Assembly (NCBI GenBank): GCA_015064685.1 | Contig: SVRT01000001.1 | Location: 165,000-228,999, forward strand | Reading direction: 5' to 3' | Length of the DNA stretch: 64,000 nucleotides | From: Oscillospiraceae bacterium | GTDB lineage: Bacteria > Bacillota > Clostridia > Oscillospirales > CAG-272 | In this document: piece by piece, positions 53,444 through 62,657 of the stretch | Layout: every line of letters begins with the position of its first letter | Position numbering within the stretch: position 1 is the first letter of the stretch | Program-made: the position numbers and the translations under genes | The notes under the pieces: model-generated | What the model was told of the DNA's origin: nothing | The model's database searches: none | The model's input: only the letters and a program-made list of their open reading frames with translations

Positions 53444-54339
53444 TTTCTTTTCCTTTTCTTTAATAACGGTTCATCACTTGCGGAGAGATATGCGCCTATC
53501 GCCATGAGAACGAGCGCGATAATAAAGGTATATTTGGGAATCTCCGCAAAAATGATCAGTGATAGGAGTGCGCCGATGAAGGGGGCAATCGCGTAGTACG
53601 CGCTTGTTCTCGCCGCACCGAGTGATCTTTGTGCGTAAACGTAGAAGAATATGCTGAGTCCGTAAGCGACAAAGCCAACTCCGAGGACTGCGAAAACGCT
53701 CCATACGGCAGAGATCTTTTCGCCCAGCACAAGACCTATGATAAGAGATCCGAGTCCCGAGCCAAGTCCCTTGATCACGACTATTTGCATGGGGTCCTTG
53801 CTCGAGAGCTTACGCGTGCAGTTGTTTTCAAATCCCCAGCAAACACAAGCGAGCAGAACGAAGAGAGAACCGTAGGAAAACTGCAGGCTCGAGATATCCT
53901 CGAATGAGAGAAGCGCGCAGGATAGAACGACAAACAGTATTCCGCCCCAAAGCCTCGGGCTGATCCTTTCCTTGAATATCATAAGCGCGATAAGTGCGGT
54001 TGCTACGATCTCGAAATTATTGAGCAGAGAGGCGTTTGCGGCGCTCGTCGCGTTAAGTCCCATAAGAAGAAATATCGGAGCGGCTATGTCAAGCACTACC
54101 ATAGCAACAGTATACGGCAGTTCATTGCGAGTAAGCTTAAGCTCGTTTTGCTCTTTTTTTGCGGCACGTCGAATGAGTGCTATGATACCCATTCCCATCC
54201 CCGCGCCGAGATATAAAAATCCCGCCATAAGCGTTGGGGGAAGATAATCGAGCAGGAGCTTTGATAGCGGGGAATTGAGTGCGTATAGTGCAGCTGCTAA
54301 AACGGCGAGCAATATACCGATATTTTTACTCTTTTTCAC
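53440..54339 (-). CDS. EamA/DMT-family transporter
   Basis: 299 residues, ten helices in two EamA repeats (ATALIALMIFKERISPRLWGG; SAYYAIAPFIGALLSLIIFAEIPK). Translationally coupled to the MFS gene. Exporter or importer of a small metabolite; not predictable further. Confidence 0.88.
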   Translation of the reverse strand: MKKSKNIGILLAVLAAALYALNSPLSKLLLDYLPPTLMAGFLYLGAGMGMGIIALIRRAAKKEQNELKLTRNELPYTVAMVVLDIAAPIFLLMGLNATSAANASLLNNFEIVATALIALMIFKERISPRLWGGILFVVLSCALLSFEDISSLQFSYGSLFVLLACVCWGFENNCTRKLSSKDPMQIVVIKGLGSGLGSLIIGLVLGEKISAVWSVFAVLGVGFVAYGLSIFFYVYAQRSLGAARTSAYYAIAPFIGALLSLIIFAEIPKYTFIIALVLMAIGAYLSASDEPLLKKRKRK

Positions 54340-54372
54340 GGCAAGTCTCCCTTGTTTTTTTCAACGATAAAG

Positions 54373-54401
54373 ATTATATCACTTAAATGGGGAATAATCA
54401 A
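54373..54401 (-). promoter_or_regulatory. Promoter of the EamA-MFS operon
   Basis: Minus strand TTGATT (54401-54396), 17 bases, TATAAT (54378-54373). Confidence 0.75.
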
Positions 54402-54421
54402 TACCTTTTCGATTTTTTGTC

Positions 54422-54447
54422 AAAAAAAAGCCCCGAATGATCGGGGC
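54422..54447 (-). terminator. Terminator after the AGCS symporter
   Basis: GCCCCGA, loop ATGA, TCGGGGC; the minus strand continues TTTTTTTT. Confidence 0.9.
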
Positions 54448-54456
54448 AAATGTATT

Positions 54457-55875
54457 TTATTCGGATTGATTGTCAGCGGTGGATCTTTGTCTTAGGAAAA
54501 AGTCCTTTGTCGTTGTGACTACAACTCCCGAAAGACCAATAAGCGCGATAAGATTCGGGAGTGCCATGAGCGTGTTGAAGCAATCTGCGATCAGCCACAC
54601 CGTATTGATCTCTGCGACCGAGCCGATAAAGACAAATGCGACGTATATAACTCTGTATGTCCACACTGCTACCTTGCGATGACTTTTGAAAAGATAGCCT
54701 GCGCATATTTCTCCGTAATATGCCCAGCCGAGAATAGTGGATAGTGCGAAGAACACCGTTGCGATAGAGACTCCTATGCCGCCAACGTACGGCAGCGCCT
54801 CGTTGAACGCGGCACTTGAAAGAGCGGCGCCGTTGACCGATGGGGCTATTCCGACGGAATACGCGTTCAAATAAGTATCTGAGGTAAGCACGATTATCGC
54901 AGACATAGTGCATATGACTATTGTGGTGATAAATACCTCGAATACGCCCCAGAGTCCCTGCTTTACGGGCTCGTTGGCGCTTGAAGCTGAGTGAGCGATC
55001 GGTGCGCTTCCAAGTCCTGCCTCGTTTGTAAAAACACCGCGGCCGACTCCGTATCTCATGGCGGAGAGTATACCGTAGCCCGCAACGCCGCCTGTTGCCG
55101 CCTTGAAATTAAATGCTTCCTTAAATATCAGGGAGAAGGCTGTCGGAACACGCTCGGCATTCAGAACAAGCGCGACGACAGATGCAAGAATAAAGAATAT
55201 TGCCATTACCGGAACGAGCTTTTCGTTAACTGACGCTATTCTTTTGACACCTCCGATTATTACGGTACCGACAATGACCGTCAGGACTATTCCGGTGATC
55301 AATGGGGATATACCGAGGTTTGAATCAAGCACCCCCGATATTGAGTTGGACTGCGTTGCGTTGCCGGTGCCGATACAAGCGACCATTGCGAAAAGAGCGA
55401 AAATAACGGCGAGCCATTTAAGCCCAAGTCCGTTTTTTATGTAGTACATAGGGCCGCCCGTAAACGCGCCACCTTTATCTTTTTCGCGGTACTTTAGTGC
55501 GAGAACTATCTCAGAATACTTTGTTACCATTCCAAGAAGAGCGCTTACCCACATCCAGAACACCGCACCGGGACCTCCGAGGACAAGAGCAGTCGCAACT
55601 CCCGCAATGCTTCCTGTGCCGATCGTTCCCGCGAGAGCGGTCGTAACTGCTTGGAAGGGGGATACGCTGCCTTCCTTCTTCTCGTGCGTGTTTTTATTGA
55701 AAAGCGAGCCGAGAGTGTTTTTCACCGCGTAGCCAAAGCGTCTGAATTGGAAAAATCCCGTTCGCACCGAGAGAAATATTCCCGTGGCGATCAGAAGTAT
55801 CATCATGGCGATGCTGAGAATATTGTCGTATGCGAAGCTAAGTGTGCGGTTTAGCCATTCTATGATCTGAGCCAT
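54457..55875 (-). CDS. Alanine/glycine:cation symporter (AGCS family)
   Basis: 472 residues, about 11 helices. AVTTALAGTIGTGSIAGVATAL, the PGAVFWMWVSALLGMVTKYSE block and GVGRGVFTNEAGLGSAPIAHS are AGCS signatures. Imports alanine or glycine with sodium or proton. Single gene between a consensus promoter and a terminator. Confidence 0.96.
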   Translation of the reverse strand: MAQIIEWLNRTLSFAYDNILSIAMMILLIATGIFLSVRTGFFQFRRFGYAVKNTLGSLFNKNTHEKKEGSVSPFQAVTTALAGTIGTGSIAGVATALVLGGPGAVFWMWVSALLGMVTKYSEIVLALKYREKDKGGAFTGGPMYYIKNGLGLKWLAVIFALFAMVACIGTGNATQSNSISGVLDSNLGISPLITGIVLTVIVGTVIIGGVKRIASVNEKLVPVMAIFFILASVVALVLNAERVPTAFSLIFKEAFNFKAATGGVAGYGILSAMRYGVGRGVFTNEAGLGSAPIAHSASSANEPVKQGLWGVFEVFITTIVICTMSAIIVLTSDTYLNAYSVGIAPSVNGAALSSAAFNEALPYVGGIGVSIATVFFALSTILGWAYYGEICAGYLFKSHRKVAVWTYRVIYVAFVFIGSVAEINTVWLIADCFNTLMALPNLIALIGLSGVVVTTTKDFFLRQRSTADNQSE

Positions 55876-55936
55876 TGTTTCCTCCGAATAAAAAGGTTAT
55901 GCCGAGGCACTCCTTTTGCTTGAAAAATCAATAAAA

Positions 55937-55965
55937 ATTATATAACTAAACCGCCCTTCTGTCAA
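55937..55965 (-). promoter_or_regulatory. Full-consensus promoter of the symporter
   Basis: Minus strand TTGACA (55965-55960), 17 bases, TATAAT (55942-55937). Confidence 0.85.
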
Positions 55966-56061
55966 TCGGAGAAAGACAAAAAGGCGGCGCTTTGAAAAAG
56001 TCTTATTGATTTGTCAAAAAAATGGGGGATACGCGCAGATATTTTGCACCAAGAAATTTTA

Positions 56062-56871
56062 CTATGCGTCCGTCATACGCTTCTCGTCTGACGGGGAGTG
56101 ACCGAAGAATGCGGTGTAATTTCGGTAAAAGGTCGTGTAATCACCAAAACCGCAGGCATCGCAGACAGTTACGGGCTTCTCTCCGTCCGCTATCATCTTC
56201 TGTGCGCAGAGCAAGCGCTTGTCCATAATGTACTTTTTGGGTGTCTGTCTCAGCTCGCTCTTGAAAAGACGGAAAAGATAACTCTCGCTGACAAAAAGAT
56301 GCTTTGCAATGTCCTCAATGCTGTCAACGGTGAAAAGATTTTCATTTATATATTTAAGCGCCTCAGTAATCAGCGGTGAGGATGTAAAGCTTTCGTCACT
56401 TTGAGTCTGCGGGAATATACTGAGATTCAAAAATAGCTCGGAGAGCATCGGGGGAAGGAAATTGAGAAAGGTCTCATAAGAGCAGTTACTGTGATAGAAG
56501 TCAAAACGGTGGAAGATATCCTCGGCAGACTTGTTTCCCGATAGATTGATGATCTCAACGTTGTCGGGAATAAGCTCAACCCCGCTTACTCCGTGCCTTG
56601 CAGGATCAAAAAGAACGTTATATCTCTCGTAATTGACGGATGAATCTATCTGGATAAAATGATAGTGAAGGGGGCGAATGAGAATGAGGTCACCTTTTTT
56701 GAGCTTGTATTTTCTATCCTCAATAACGTGGGTAGCATCTCCGCTTACAATGTATAAAAGCTCGTAAACGTTATGCGTATGAAGGCAGTGATCCTCGCGT
56801 CTCGGAGACTCTGTTATCACATGCTTGTAAAAGAGCTTGTCTGTCTCCCATATGCAATCGTTCATCTTCAT
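56062..56871 (-). CDS. AraC-family regulator of the sugar operon
   Basis: 269 residues from ATG 56871 (AGGAG upstream). Cupin (HCLHTHNVYELLYIVSGDATHVIED) and two helix-turn-helix motifs (DSIEDIAKHLFVSESYLFRLFKSEL; PVTVCDACGFGDYTTFYRNYTAFFG). Divergent from the Gfo/Idh-nagBA operon, whose -35 is flanked by direct repeats suited to AraC dimers. Confidence 0.92.
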   Translation of the reverse strand: MKMNDCIWETDKLFYKHVITESPRREDHCLHTHNVYELLYIVSGDATHVIEDRKYKLKKGDLILIRPLHYHFIQIDSSVNYERYNVLFDPARHGVSGVELIPDNVEIINLSGNKSAEDIFHRFDFYHSNCSYETFLNFLPPMLSELFLNLSIFPQTQSDESFTSSPLITEALKYINENLFTVDSIEDIAKHLFVSESYLFRLFKSELRQTPKKYIMDKRLLCAQKMIADGEKPVTVCDACGFGDYTTFYRNYTAFFGHSPSDEKRMTDA

Positions 56872-56968
56872 ATAAGGCTCCTTTCCTATACTGCACAAGC
56901 ATTATAGCACGATTTTTCCGTTTGTAAAGCCATTATAACACACAAGTTCATAAAATGCAATAGAAAAG

Positions 56969-56999
56969 GGTAAAAAATGCCATTTACTTGGTAAAAAAT
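56969..56999 (+). promoter_or_regulatory. Direct repeats, candidate AraC binding sites
   Basis: GGTAAAAAAT at 56969-56978 and again at 56990-56999: 21 bp apart (two helical turns), flanking the -35 box. Confidence 0.6.
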
Positions 57000-57011
57000 A
57001 AATTATATAAT
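56983..57011 (+). promoter_or_regulatory. Promoter of the Gfo/Idh-nagBA operon
   Basis: TTTACT (56983-56988), 17 bases, TATAAT (57006-57011). The -35 is weak, as expected for an activated promoter. AAGTGTCACTT (57024-57034), a palindrome around one central base, lies just downstream. Confidence 0.65.
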
Positions 57012-57063
57012 GAGGATGTGATAAAGTGTCACTTATTAACTTATATGAAAGGAAGTAAAAGTT

Positions 57064-58134
57064 ATGAAAAAGCTTAACCTCGCTATTATCGGTCAGGGAA
57101 GAAGCGGTAAGAACATCCACGGAAGATTTTACCGCACCGACGATAATCAGTTTTTTAACGTAAAATACGTTGTCGAAGCAGACGATTTCCGCAGAGAAAG
57201 GGCAAAGAACGATTACCCCGGATGCACAACGCTTGCGGACTACCGTGATCTTTACGATCTTAACGATATCGATCTCGTTGTTAACGATACTTATTCCGAT
57301 CTTCACTATCCTATTACGAAGGACCTTCTCGAGCACGGCTTTAACGTTCTCGTAGAAAAGCCCTTTGCAAGAACAAGATACGAGTGCGATACTCTTATCA
57401 ATATTGCAAAGGAGAAGGGCGTTCTTCTTGCAGTGTTCCAGCAGACCTTCTTCGCACCCTTTTATGAGTTCGCATACGACCTTGCTAAATCCGGCAAGCT
57501 CGGTGAGATCCAGCAGATCACTATAAGATACAATGGATTCTCCCGCCGTTGGGACTGGCAGACCCTCCAGAAGAGATGTGCGGGCGGTCTTTACAACACA
57601 GGACCTCACCCCGTAGGAATGGCTCTCGGACTTATCGACTTTGATAAGGATGCGAAGATACTCTTCTCAAGACTCGGTCTTGCTCTCACAAGCGGTGACA
57701 GCGATGACTATGCGAAGGTCATCATCGCGGCTCCGAACGGACCTGTTGTTGACATTGAAGTTTCCAATAACGATGCTTATTCTCCCTATAACCTCAAGAT
57801 CCAGGGTACAAAGGGCTGCTTCAAGTCCACTCCTTCCGACTATGAAATGACTTATCTTGTTGACGGCGAGAACGTTGAGCGTCCCGTAGTTGAGACCTTC
57901 CTCGCAAACGACGAGGGCGAGCCTATTTACTGTGGCGAGACCCTTGTAAAGCACACTGAGAGCGGTCATTTTGACGGAACCGCGTTCGACGTTGGTACAA
58001 AGAAGCTCTACGAGCAGATCTACTACTACCTTACAGAGGGCAAGCCTATGACAGTGACTGCTGAAATGGCTGCAGATATTATTTCTGTCATCGAAACAAC
58101 ACACGCTCAGAATCCTCTGCCTCTCAAGTTCTAA
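57064..58134 (+). CDS. Gfo/Idh/MocA oxidoreductase 1
   Basis: 356 residues. NAD(P) site NLAIIGQGRSGKNIHG, catalytic Lys in VLVEKPFAR and His in NTGPHPVGMAL. Oxidises or reduces a sugar hydroxyl/ketone. AAGGAAG precedes the ATG. First gene of a five-gene operon. Confidence 0.93.
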   Translation: MKKLNLAIIGQGRSGKNIHGRFYRTDDNQFFNVKYVVEADDFRRERAKNDYPGCTTLADYRDLYDLNDIDLVVNDTYSDLHYPITKDLLEHGFNVLVEKPFARTRYECDTLINIAKEKGVLLAVFQQTFFAPFYEFAYDLAKSGKLGEIQQITIRYNGFSRRWDWQTLQKRCAGGLYNTGPHPVGMALGLIDFDKDAKILFSRLGLALTSGDSDDYAKVIIAAPNGPVVDIEVSNNDAYSPYNLKIQGTKGCFKSTPSDYEMTYLVDGENVERPVVETFLANDEGEPIYCGETLVKHTESGHFDGTAFDVGTKKLYEQIYYYLTEGKPMTVTAEMAADIISVIETTHAQNPLPLKF

Positions 58135-58146
58135 GGAGAAAACGAT

Positions 58147-59010
58147 ATGAAAAAGATAGTAATTCTCGGTTGTGAGAACTCTCACGCTAATAGCTTCCTC
58201 GGTTTTATAAGAGACAGAGAAGAGTTTTCCGACGTTGAAGTCATCGGTGTTTACAGCCATGAGCGCGAGGCGGCTGAAAAGCTCAATGAGCAGTTTGGCG
58301 TGCCCGTAATGGATAACTACGACGACGCAGTAGGAAAGGTAGACGGTGTTGTTATCACCGCGCGTCACGGTGACAGACACCTTATGTACGCAAAGCCCTA
58401 TATTGAGAGCGGTGTGCCGATGTTTATAGACAAGCCCGTAACAGTTAAGGAGGAGGACACCGTTGAGCTTGTTGAGCTTCTTAAGAAGAACAACATTCAG
58501 GTTACCGGTGGCTCCTGCCTCAAGTATGATCCCTTTGTCCTCGCCCTTAAGAGAGACAGAGAGTGCAACGCTATGGGTAAGGTCCTTGGAGGAATGGTTC
58601 GCGCTCCTTACAATAAAGAGAACGAGTACGGCGGATTCTTCTTCTATTCACAGCATCTTGTAGAAATGGTATGCGAGATATTCGGCAGATTCCCGAAATC
58701 GGTTATTGCGAAAGAGAATAATAACAACATCAATGTGCTTTTCCGTTACGATGATTACGATTGCACGGCAATATTCACAGAGGGTGTGCATATCTACGGT
58801 GCGGCATTGGTCGCGGAGAGAGCAACCAAGTCTCTTGACGTTTCCTTCTGCTCAGATTGGTTCTACCGTGAGTTTAAGGCATACTACGAGGTCCTCTCGG
58901 GCGCAAAGATGAAGGAGACCTACGAGGGATTTGTAGCTCCCGTATTCATCCTCAACGCAATCGACCGTTCGCTCAAGAGCGGATGCGAGGAGACTGTAAA
59001 CGGTATCTGA
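58147..59010 (+). CDS. Gfo/Idh/MocA oxidoreductase 2
   Basis: 287 residues, shorter, with a modified nucleotide site (VILGCENSHANSF, no GxGxxG). Lys in FIDKPVTVKEED and His in YSQHLVEM are retained. Sequence-distinct from gene 1, so probably a different step. Thirteen bases after gene 1. Confidence 0.9.
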   Translation: MKKIVILGCENSHANSFLGFIRDREEFSDVEVIGVYSHEREAAEKLNEQFGVPVMDNYDDAVGKVDGVVITARHGDRHLMYAKPYIESGVPMFIDKPVTVKEEDTVELVELLKKNNIQVTGGSCLKYDPFVLALKRDRECNAMGKVLGGMVRAPYNKENEYGGFFFYSQHLVEMVCEIFGRFPKSVIAKENNNNINVLFRYDDYDCTAIFTEGVHIYGAALVAERATKSLDVSFCSDWFYREFKAYYEVLSGAKMKETYEGFVAPVFILNAIDRSLKSGCEETVNGI

Positions 59011-59029
59011 GATTAATTGGAGAAAAAAT

Positions 59030-59869
59030 ATGGCAAAGATAATTCTTTCGGGATTTTTTGACGAGCATTCCGACTCCTTTGACGGTCAGCTCGAGGCGAT
59101 GAAGGGCTACGGCGTCAAGAACGTCGAGATCCGTCACGTAGACAAGAAGAATGTTTCTGTCCTTACTAAGGAAGAGGTGGCAGAGGTAAAGGCAAAGCTT
59201 GATAACTATGGTTTTGGCGTTTCTGCTATCGGCTCACCTCTCGGTAAAATAAAGCTCGACGGAGATATGGATGCTCATATGGAGACTGCCCGCCGCGTGT
59301 TTGAGACAGCGAACACTCTCGGAGCGGAGTATATCCGTATGTTCAGCTTCTACGCTCCCGACGGTAAGGATATTACCGCAATGAGAAGCGAGGTCATCGA
59401 CGCGCTTGGCAGGATGCTTGATATTGCAAAGGAGCACGGTGTAACTCTCTGTCACGAGAACGAGGCAGAGATATACGGTGCGACGCCCGAGCGTTGTCTC
59501 GACCTTCTCGAGAGCTTCGGCGGCGAGCTTGGATGTGTCTTTGATATGGGTAACTTTGTCCTTGAGAACGAGGAGCCTGTGGCGGCGTATAAAATGCTCC
59601 GCGAGCATATAAGATATTTCCACATAAAGGACGCTCTTTACGAGGGCGCGATAGTTCCTCCCGGATGCGGAAACGCCAAGATAGGCGAGATACTCAGCGA
59701 GCATAAGGCATTTGCAAAAAATGATTTCTTTATCTCTCTTGAGCCTCACCTTCAGCTCTTCTCGGGACTCAACGCACTTGTCGGACGTTCATTTGAGAAT
59801 CCCTATAAGTACAACGATGCACAGAGCGCATTTACCGACGCTTATAATAAACTTTTGGAGTTGATTTGA
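59030..59869 (+). CDS. Sugar phosphate isomerase/epimerase (xylose-isomerase-like TIM barrel)
   Basis: 279 residues. Metal ligands read as Glu in CHENEAEIYG, Asp in VFDMGNFV, His in YFHIKDAL and Glu in FISLEPHL. Such barrels act as isomerases, epimerases, lyases or hydratases on keto-sugars. One base before nagB. Confidence 0.9.
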   Translation: MAKIILSGFFDEHSDSFDGQLEAMKGYGVKNVEIRHVDKKNVSVLTKEEVAEVKAKLDNYGFGVSAIGSPLGKIKLDGDMDAHMETARRVFETANTLGAEYIRMFSFYAPDGKDITAMRSEVIDALGRMLDIAKEHGVTLCHENEAEIYGATPERCLDLLESFGGELGCVFDMGNFVLENEEPVAAYKMLREHIRYFHIKDALYEGAIVPPGCGNAKIGEILSEHKAFAKNDFFISLEPHLQLFSGLNALVGRSFENPYKYNDAQSAFTDAYNKLLELI

Positions 59870-59870
59870 T

Positions 59871-60629
59871 ATGAAAACTTTAACTAAAGACCTTCTTAAG
59901 GTCAATATTTACGATTCGAGAGACGAGATGGGTAAGGCTGCAGGTGCTGATATCAAGGCTTGCATCCTGAAGCTTCTCGAGACAAAGGAGACCATCAATA
60001 TGATCTTCGCGGCAGCCCCCTCGCAGAACGAGGTGCTTGCTTCTCTTGCAGAGGATAAGGAGATCCCGTGGAACAGAGTAAATGCGTTCCATATGGACGA
60101 GTATATCGGTCTTTCTGCCGATGCTCCCCAGGGATTCGGCAACTTCCTCAAAAATGCGATTTTCGGTCGCGCACCCTTCAAGAGCGTGAACTATATCGAT
60201 ATTTCCGCAACCGATGCCGAGGCAGAGTGCGCACGCTATTCCGCACTTCTCGAGGCTAATCCCACTGACATCGTCGTTATGGGTATCGGTGAAAACGGTC
60301 ATATCGCGTTCAACGATCCGCCCGTTGCGGACTTCAACGACGACAAGAAGGTAAAGCCCGTAAAGCTTGATGAGATCTGCCGTCAGCAGCAGGTCAACGA
60401 CGGCTGCTTCGCCAAGATCGACGATGTTCCGAAGATGGCTATCACGCTTACCTGTCCCACACTCTTCTCGGGAGATTATCTCTTCTGTATCGTTCCCGCG
60501 CCGACAAAGGCAAATGCCGTAAAGGCTACCATTTGCGGTGAGATCGGTGAGGCTTGCCCCGCAACCATCCTTCGCCGCCACGAAAACGCGATCCTTTACC
60601 TCGATCCCGATTCGAGCTCGCTTCTTTGA
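59871..60629 (+). CDS. nagB: Glucosamine-6-phosphate deaminase-like protein, variant active site
   Basis: 252 residues. FHMDEYIGL (Asp76, the proton-transfer Asp72 equivalent) is intact, but the loop that reads GxGNDGHIAFNEP in E. coli is GIGENGHIAFNDP (138-150): Asn142 in place of catalytic Asp141 and Asp149 in place of Glu148, with His144 kept. It is a NagB homologue, but its natural substrate may differ from GlcN6P. Starts 1 base after the isomerase. Confidence 0.85.
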   Translation: MKTLTKDLLKVNIYDSRDEMGKAAGADIKACILKLLETKETINMIFAAAPSQNEVLASLAEDKEIPWNRVNAFHMDEYIGLSADAPQGFGNFLKNAIFGRAPFKSVNYIDISATDAEAECARYSALLEANPTDIVVMGIGENGHIAFNDPPVADFNDDKKVKPVKLDEICRQQQVNDGCFAKIDDVPKMAITLTCPTLFSGDYLFCIVPAPTKANAVKATICGEIGEACPATILRRHENAILYLDPDSSSLL

Positions 60630-60633
60630 TGCT

Positions 60634-61779
60634 ATGAAGAGGATCAAAAGTGATAAAATAATTCTCTCCGGCCGCATTTTTGACGGATATATCTATTACG
60701 AGGGCGACAAGATCGTTGCCGTTACCTCGGATGAGCTTGCATATGACGAAGAGACCGATCTCTGCGGTCTCTACGTCAGTGCGGGATTTATCGATATTCA
60801 CACACACGGCGGCGGAGGATATGCGTTTGAAAAGAGCGTGGACGACATTGTCGAGGGATGTAATTTCCACCTTTCCCACGGTACTACGACGATAGCTCCG
60901 ACAATTTCCGCAGCTCCTATGGAGAGTATGGCGGTATCGGTCGCAAACGTAAAGAAGGCGATGAGCGACGAGAGAGTGAAGGGAACTATCATAGGCTCTC
61001 ACCTTGAAGGTCCTTATCTTTCGCGTGAGCAGGCAGGAGCGCAGTGCGCAGATTTTATAACCGCGCCGATCGAGGCTGATTATATGCCCATACTTGAGGC
61101 TGACGGAGACTCTATAGCAAGGTGGAGCTACGCGCCCGAGAATGACGAAGATGAGAAATTTGCCAAGGCTCTGAAGGCTCACGGGATAGTCGCAGCGGCG
61201 GGACATACCAACGCGATTTATGCCGACCTAAAGCGCGCAATGGCAGAGGGCTGTAACCTTGTTACACACCTCTTCTCCTGCACGTCAACGATAACGAGAG
61301 ATCACGGCTTCCGCCGTCTCGGAGTTATCGAGACCGCGTTCCTTGAGGATGATATGTACGTCGAGATAATCTGCGACGGAAAGCATCTTCCCCCCGAGCT
61401 TATCAAGCTTATCTACAAGATAAAGGGACCCGATAAGATCGCGCTTATCACGGACAGCCTGCACCTCGCAGGAACGAAGGAAACTCACGGCTTTATGCAG
61501 GCGACCGAGTTCATAATCGAGGACGGAGTCTGCAAGCTCGTTGACAGAAGTGCGTTTGCGGGTAGCATTGCGACTGCGGACAGACTTGTCAGAGTTGCAG
61601 TTACCGAGGCAGATATACCGCTTGTCGAGGCAATCAGAATGATCACCGAGGTTCCCGCTAAAATAATGGGACTTGATAAGAAAGGAACACTTGCAGCAGG
61701 CTACGATGCAGATATCGTTGCATTCGACGGGGATATCAACGTCAAGAGCGTTTTTGCCAAGGGTGAAAAGGTTATATAA
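60634..61779 (+). CDS. nagA: N-acetylglucosamine-6-phosphate deacetylase
   Basis: 381 residues from ATG 60634, 4 bases after the nagB stop; an upstream start would overlap nagB. Metal-binding FIDIHTHGGGG, SHLEGPYLS, VAAAGHTNA and LITDSLHLAGT (catalytic Asp) follow the NagA order. Removes acetate from GlcNAc6P. Last gene; bidirectional terminator follows. No PTS or kinase gene is in the operon. Confidence 0.92.
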   Translation: MKRIKSDKIILSGRIFDGYIYYEGDKIVAVTSDELAYDEETDLCGLYVSAGFIDIHTHGGGGYAFEKSVDDIVEGCNFHLSHGTTTIAPTISAAPMESMAVSVANVKKAMSDERVKGTIIGSHLEGPYLSREQAGAQCADFITAPIEADYMPILEADGDSIARWSYAPENDEDEKFAKALKAHGIVAAAGHTNAIYADLKRAMAEGCNLVTHLFSCTSTITRDHGFRRLGVIETAFLEDDMYVEIICDGKHLPPELIKLIYKIKGPDKIALITDSLHLAGTKETHGFMQATEFIIEDGVCKLVDRSAFAGSIATADRLVRVAVTEADIPLVEAIRMITEVPAKIMGLDKKGTLAAGYDADIVAFDGDINVKSVFAKGEKVI

Positions 61780-61780
61780 C

Positions 61781-61807
61781 AAAAAAGAGGCTTCAAGCCT
61801 CTTTTTT
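61781..61807. terminator. Bidirectional terminator
   Basis: AAAAAAGAGGC, loop TTCAA, GCCTCTTTTTT between nagA and the convergent gene. Confidence 0.9.
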
Positions 61808-61813
61808 GATGTT

Positions 61814-62503
61814 TCACTTGATTTTGGGCGGTGCGCAATTAATAATGCACCAATTCACAAGTGATTCCGCCTCTGTATTCTTGATTCTCATTTCTTCCAG
61901 TTCGCGGTTCATTTCATTGTTCCATTCTTTCTCGCTAACAGACTCTGAATTATCGCGATTAAAATGATACCCGTTTTCAAAAAGAACGTATATAAGTTTA
62001 ACTTTTAGTCCCTTTGATTGGAGAAAATGGGTAATAACAATTCTATTAGCAAGCTGATAATTATCCTGCATCCATGCTTCAGGAGTGGTTTTTATGCCGT
62101 AATGATTAATAACTTCCGCGATCCTTTTTTTGTTTTTATCTATTGACGCAGGGCTTCCCGATGCTGAATTTTTCATTTCGGTTAGGTGTGCTTTGGCTTC
62201 TACGAGTATATATGTGCCGTCATCTGTAATGCCTACTGCATCCCAGTTGATTCCACCTGAGCCGCATGCCCAATGTTCCTTCCATTCTGTATCAATTTGA
62301 GGGAGAAATTCAACGTTTAAAAGTTCTTTGTCGCATTCCTCGTCGTAGTGAAAGTCAAACCAATGAATAGTGCCGTCCATAGAAAGTGCTTTCATTACTT
62401 TTTTATTAAAATCATCTCTATGCCATCCAAGCATCCTGAGAAGTTGGTATTTAGAGCCGTATCCTAAAGCTAATTGTCCGTTGATAATTTTTCTGTATGC
62501 CAT
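61814..62503 (-). CDS. Putative PD-(D/E)XK-fold protein, unknown function
   Basis: 229 residues from ATG 62503 (AAGGAG 7 bases upstream). WDAVGITDDGTYILVEAKAH fits the Asp...Glu-x-Lys core of restriction-endonuclease-like nucleases. No known family recognised. Its codons look more AT-rich than nagA and dnaK. It stands alone between the nag operon and the tRNA locus, so it may be transferred DNA. Confidence 0.55.
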   Translation of the reverse strand: MAYRKIINGQLALGYGSKYQLLRMLGWHRDDFNKKVMKALSMDGTIHWFDFHYDEECDKELLNVEFLPQIDTEWKEHWACGSGGINWDAVGITDDGTYILVEAKAHLTEMKNSASGSPASIDKNKKRIAEVINHYGIKTTPEAWMQDNYQLANRIVITHFLQSKGLKVKLIYVLFENGYHFNRDNSESVSEKEWNNEMNRELEEMRIKNTEAESLVNWCIINCAPPKIK

Positions 62504-62657
62504 ATCCGATCTCCTTATATAGTTGTTGATTGTGATTATATCATATTTTTGGGGATGTGTCAAGCAAAAATGCCGAATGAAAGCTGTCTTCGAGCAAGGA
62601 GTTGATTATTGAGAATAATTGTTAAAAAAATAAGGGGGAAGATTTTTAAAAATCATA

